In this document: positions 61,746 to 64,000 of the stretch, piece by piece | How the letters are laid out: each line of letters starts with the position of its first letter | Position numbering within the stretch: the stretch's first letter is position 1 | DNA from: Monilinia fructicola | Taxonomy: Eukaryota; Ascomycota; Leotiomycetes; Helotiales; Sclerotiniaceae | DNA length: 64,000 nt | NCBI GenBank assembly: GCA_008692225.1 | Contig: VICG01000001.1 | Span: 1,352,501 to 1,416,500 of the forward strand | Direction of reading: 5' to 3' | Made by a program: the position numbers and the translations under genes | Notes under the pieces: model-generated | Told to the model about the DNA's origin: nothing | Seen by the model: the letters and a program-made list of their open reading frames with translations, nothing else | Database searches by the model: none

Positions 61746-63619
61746 ATGGAGTGCCAATCTCAACATACCACGAACAGATTGCCATCTTCTCTTTTACATT
61801 TATTATCAAATATTTTGATTCTTTACCAGACTGTCCCTTATCTGCCTGCTTCTTCTCTATTGGCTCTAGGAGCTACTTCGAAATCTTTCAAGGAAATCAT
61901 TTACGAAACTCCACATGTCTTCCGCTATTTGAACCTCTCAGATGTTAAATCCGCGAAGCCCAAAGGTGGAGAGCTCTGGAGATATGCACAGTTGGATGAG
62001 AATTTGACAGAAGACGAGTGCGCTTTGCCTTCCCTAACCCGGAAGTATTGTATATTGACGTCTTCAAAGATTTTATGGCGGTCCTTTGAGAGGTATTTTC
62101 AATAACCTCCGCAACCGAAATCTACTGGTTGATGTCCAAACTTTGATACTGGACGGCCTTTCGGTTCCTTCAGACTTGTTAAGCGAAATCATTTTGAATG
62201 ATTCCTACAATGTTCGCATCCTATCAATCCGCGAAGTATTAAACCTTAATGAAGCAAAATTGAGAGGAGCTCTGAGATATTCATGTCGTCCCTCAAGACC
62301 CAAGAATACGCCTAGACTTCAAGGTCTCTATATTTTCGGTCCTAAGGATATACAACAAGCTGTAAAATCTCAGAAGCAGGTTAATGTTTATCCTGCTGGG
62401 ATCGCACCTATAGATACGATTCCTAATTATGGGGTGACCTCTTCGCAAGGAGCACAGCTTGGCGCTCAATGGAATCGAAGATCTGAAATTGCATTGGAGG
62501 AGAGTATGTTGCATGAGGGTGAAGTTTGGTCTCCGGGCAGTGGGAATGTGTTCTCAAAACCCATCCACAACGATTGGGCGGCAATTATGGTTTATTGTGA
62601 AGGGATCATCAGTTTTGATGCCTTTCCATGTAAAGGCCCTCGTCATTCAGCAAGTTTACCACGTGACAGCTCAGGTCCTTGGTATAACCGTTTGCAAAAT
62701 CACATAGATGCGCGTGTAGCGACTCATTCATTAAACGATTGCAGTAGCTGCGGGTCTTCTAAAGATGCCTTGGTACTTGGCCAATCACCTATGTTCATGT
62801 TTCCACTCTTGTCGCCACCTCCCCTTCATGCATCCACGACCAACGCTGCAAAAACGCCATTCCAATTGTCTAAATCTCGGGAAAAACTAATGGTTCGATG
62901 CATGGACTGTCTGCGAGATAGGTACTGCGAAAATTGTCACAAGTGGTGGTGCGAAGATTGTTTTGAAGGGACTGGCATGATCAGCAGCACCAGTAGCTCT
63001 CAAGTTTCTCCTTCATCGAAGACTGAAACGGAAACTATCAAGGTACATATGGGTCTTTGTGTTGAAAATTGCCTCGTAGCTGAGATGATGTCCGGTGCTG
63101 GAAGCAACGGAATGTGGGGTTGAAGCAATTCCGCCGTGGCAACGTATGCAGTTACAAGTCTTTCATTTCGTAATATCCTTTTTGGAACGTTAGGTGGCTT
63201 TGAAATTCCCAGGTTCTCATAACAACCTAATATTCTCACAATTTATGAAGACAAACTGACGAAACCCCATAGTTCAGTCTTTCGAGAAGCTGCCTTTTCT
63301 GCGGGCTCAATGTGAGACACCATGAAAATCGACAATTGCTCTCTTCGCTAATGACGTCATATAGTGTCACGAATGTATAAAGAAGACTCAATTACGATGC
63401 AAGATATGTAACGGAGGCTATTGCACGATCCATAACGAGGGGTCTACTTTAACCACAGCAGGTCGCCATGCAATCGATGGTTGTAGATGCTAGTACTGAC
63501 AATTAATCTAGTGCGATTGTATGAGAGAGAAGTTCAACTGGTTTCAAAGCTTGTTTTGATGCTAATGATTATGTTTAGGGTGCTCTCGCAGTGGTCGACG
63601 AACGAGAGAATTATATTGA
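61746..63619 (+). CDS. F-box protein with Cys-rich C-terminus
   Basis: The N-terminus has an F-box-like motif (LPSSLLHLLSNILILYQTVP, ASSLLALGATSKSFKEIIYE). Two one-base shifts between 62010 and 62090 lead through VLYIDVFKDFMAV to RGIFNNLRNRNLLVDVQTLI and LDGLSVPSDLLSEIILND. The frame stays open to 63123, including RCMDCLRDRYCENCHKWWCE. The end is in later exons: CHECIKKTQLRCKICNGGYC (after an acceptor TAG at about 63364) continuing TIHNEGST, then CDWCSRSGRRTRELY after an intron with donor GTATGAG near 63518. The stop is at 63617-63619. Probably an SCF substrate adaptor. The zinc-binding CKIC...CDWC tail matches my memory of a conserved fungal F-box family. Confidence 0.8.
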
Positions 63620-64000
63620 TTCGTTCTCGCCGGTCGAATTTCAATACGAAAACGGATATGATCTCCCCTCTCTAGATATATGACGAATTGATTGTTGATC
63701 ATCCGCTACTGCATCAATCGATGATGACCCAGTCCCACTTTTCGTGATGATCAAATTATTTACACCATTACAGTAGCGTCTGGGGTCAGGCTGTCGGTGT
63801 GGGAGCTCCAGCTGTTCAAATTGTTTGTTGGGACAACAGAAGTGGGAGTAATCCCCGTTATGTCCTCCCCACGAAAGGTCACAGGAGTTGGTGTTGTGGA
63901 CCGAAGATGCGCTGACGGTTGATTATCGGAACACTGCTATAGGCACGTGCTAAGTAGTTTAGTCGAGCATATCTTTGGGTTTCATGGATCTCCCCATTAC
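63620..64000. other. right-edge intergenic sequence
   Basis: No gene seen in the last 380 bases. Confidence 0.5.

Noticed and set aside
1..64000. tRNA, rRNA or CRISPR features
   Set aside because: No cloverleaf with T-arm GTTCRANYC in a plausible setting, no rRNA-like tract and no regularly spaced short repeats with unique spacers were seen by eye; the pheromone array is coding, not CRISPR.

Overview
The window is nuclear DNA from a filamentous ascomycete. Evidence: compact genes with short introns (about 50-140 nt, GTAAGT-like donors, CTAA(C/T) branch sites, TAG/CAG acceptors), a Kex2-type alpha-pheromone precursor, and fungal versions of PXR1, BUD23, SVP26, IDH1, mL50, an ER J-protein, a PRA1 protein, GH125 and an auxin-efflux-carrier-family protein. 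The pheromone core WCGRPGQGC lacks the terminal Trp common in Sordariomycetes and resembles what I remember of Leotiomycetes (Sclerotiniaceae-like) pheromones. That placement is inference.

Layout. 1-8.3 kb: a possible partial gene at the left edge, an OTU-protease-like gene, a decayed OTU-like paralogue beside it, and a five-finger C2H2 protein. 8.3-17 kb: mostly non-coding, with a small GPI-type wall protein. 17-18.6 kb: an intact PIN-like transporter. 18.6-27 kb: gene-poor, full of microsatellites and AT-rich patches. 27-36 kb: gene-dense (Ser-rich conserved protein, PXR1, a coiled-coil protein, SVP26, BUD23, IDH1). 36.4-37.4 kb: a roughly 0.94 kb TTTTA/TTTCA satellite. 38-42 kb: two hypotheticals, a Cys-rich membrane protein and mitochondrial ribosomal protein mL50. 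45.5-46.6 kb: the alpha-pheromone precursor with ten identical pheromone copies. 48-53.6 kb: ER J-protein, an AT-rich repeat island, PRA1 and a disordered basic protein. 56.6-63.6 kb: GH125 mannosidase, a Ufd1-domain zinc-finger protein and, divergent from it, an F-box protein.

Many genes lie in divergent pairs with 340-640 nt between start codons: PXR1/coiled-coil, SVP26/BUD23, Cys-rich TM/mL50, Ufd1-like/F-box. Several products act in secretion or the ER (SVP26, J-protein, PRA1, GH125, GPI protein, pheromone precursor), but nothing shows they form a cluster.

The strongest window-wide oddity is that most multi-domain genes are broken by isolated one-base insertions or deletions, often in homopolymers, although both sides still encode conserved protein. 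Housekeeping genes such as IDH1 and BUD23 are affected, so assembly error is the most economical explanation. CDS spans below are therefore gene extents containing introns and frame breaks, not single open frames.
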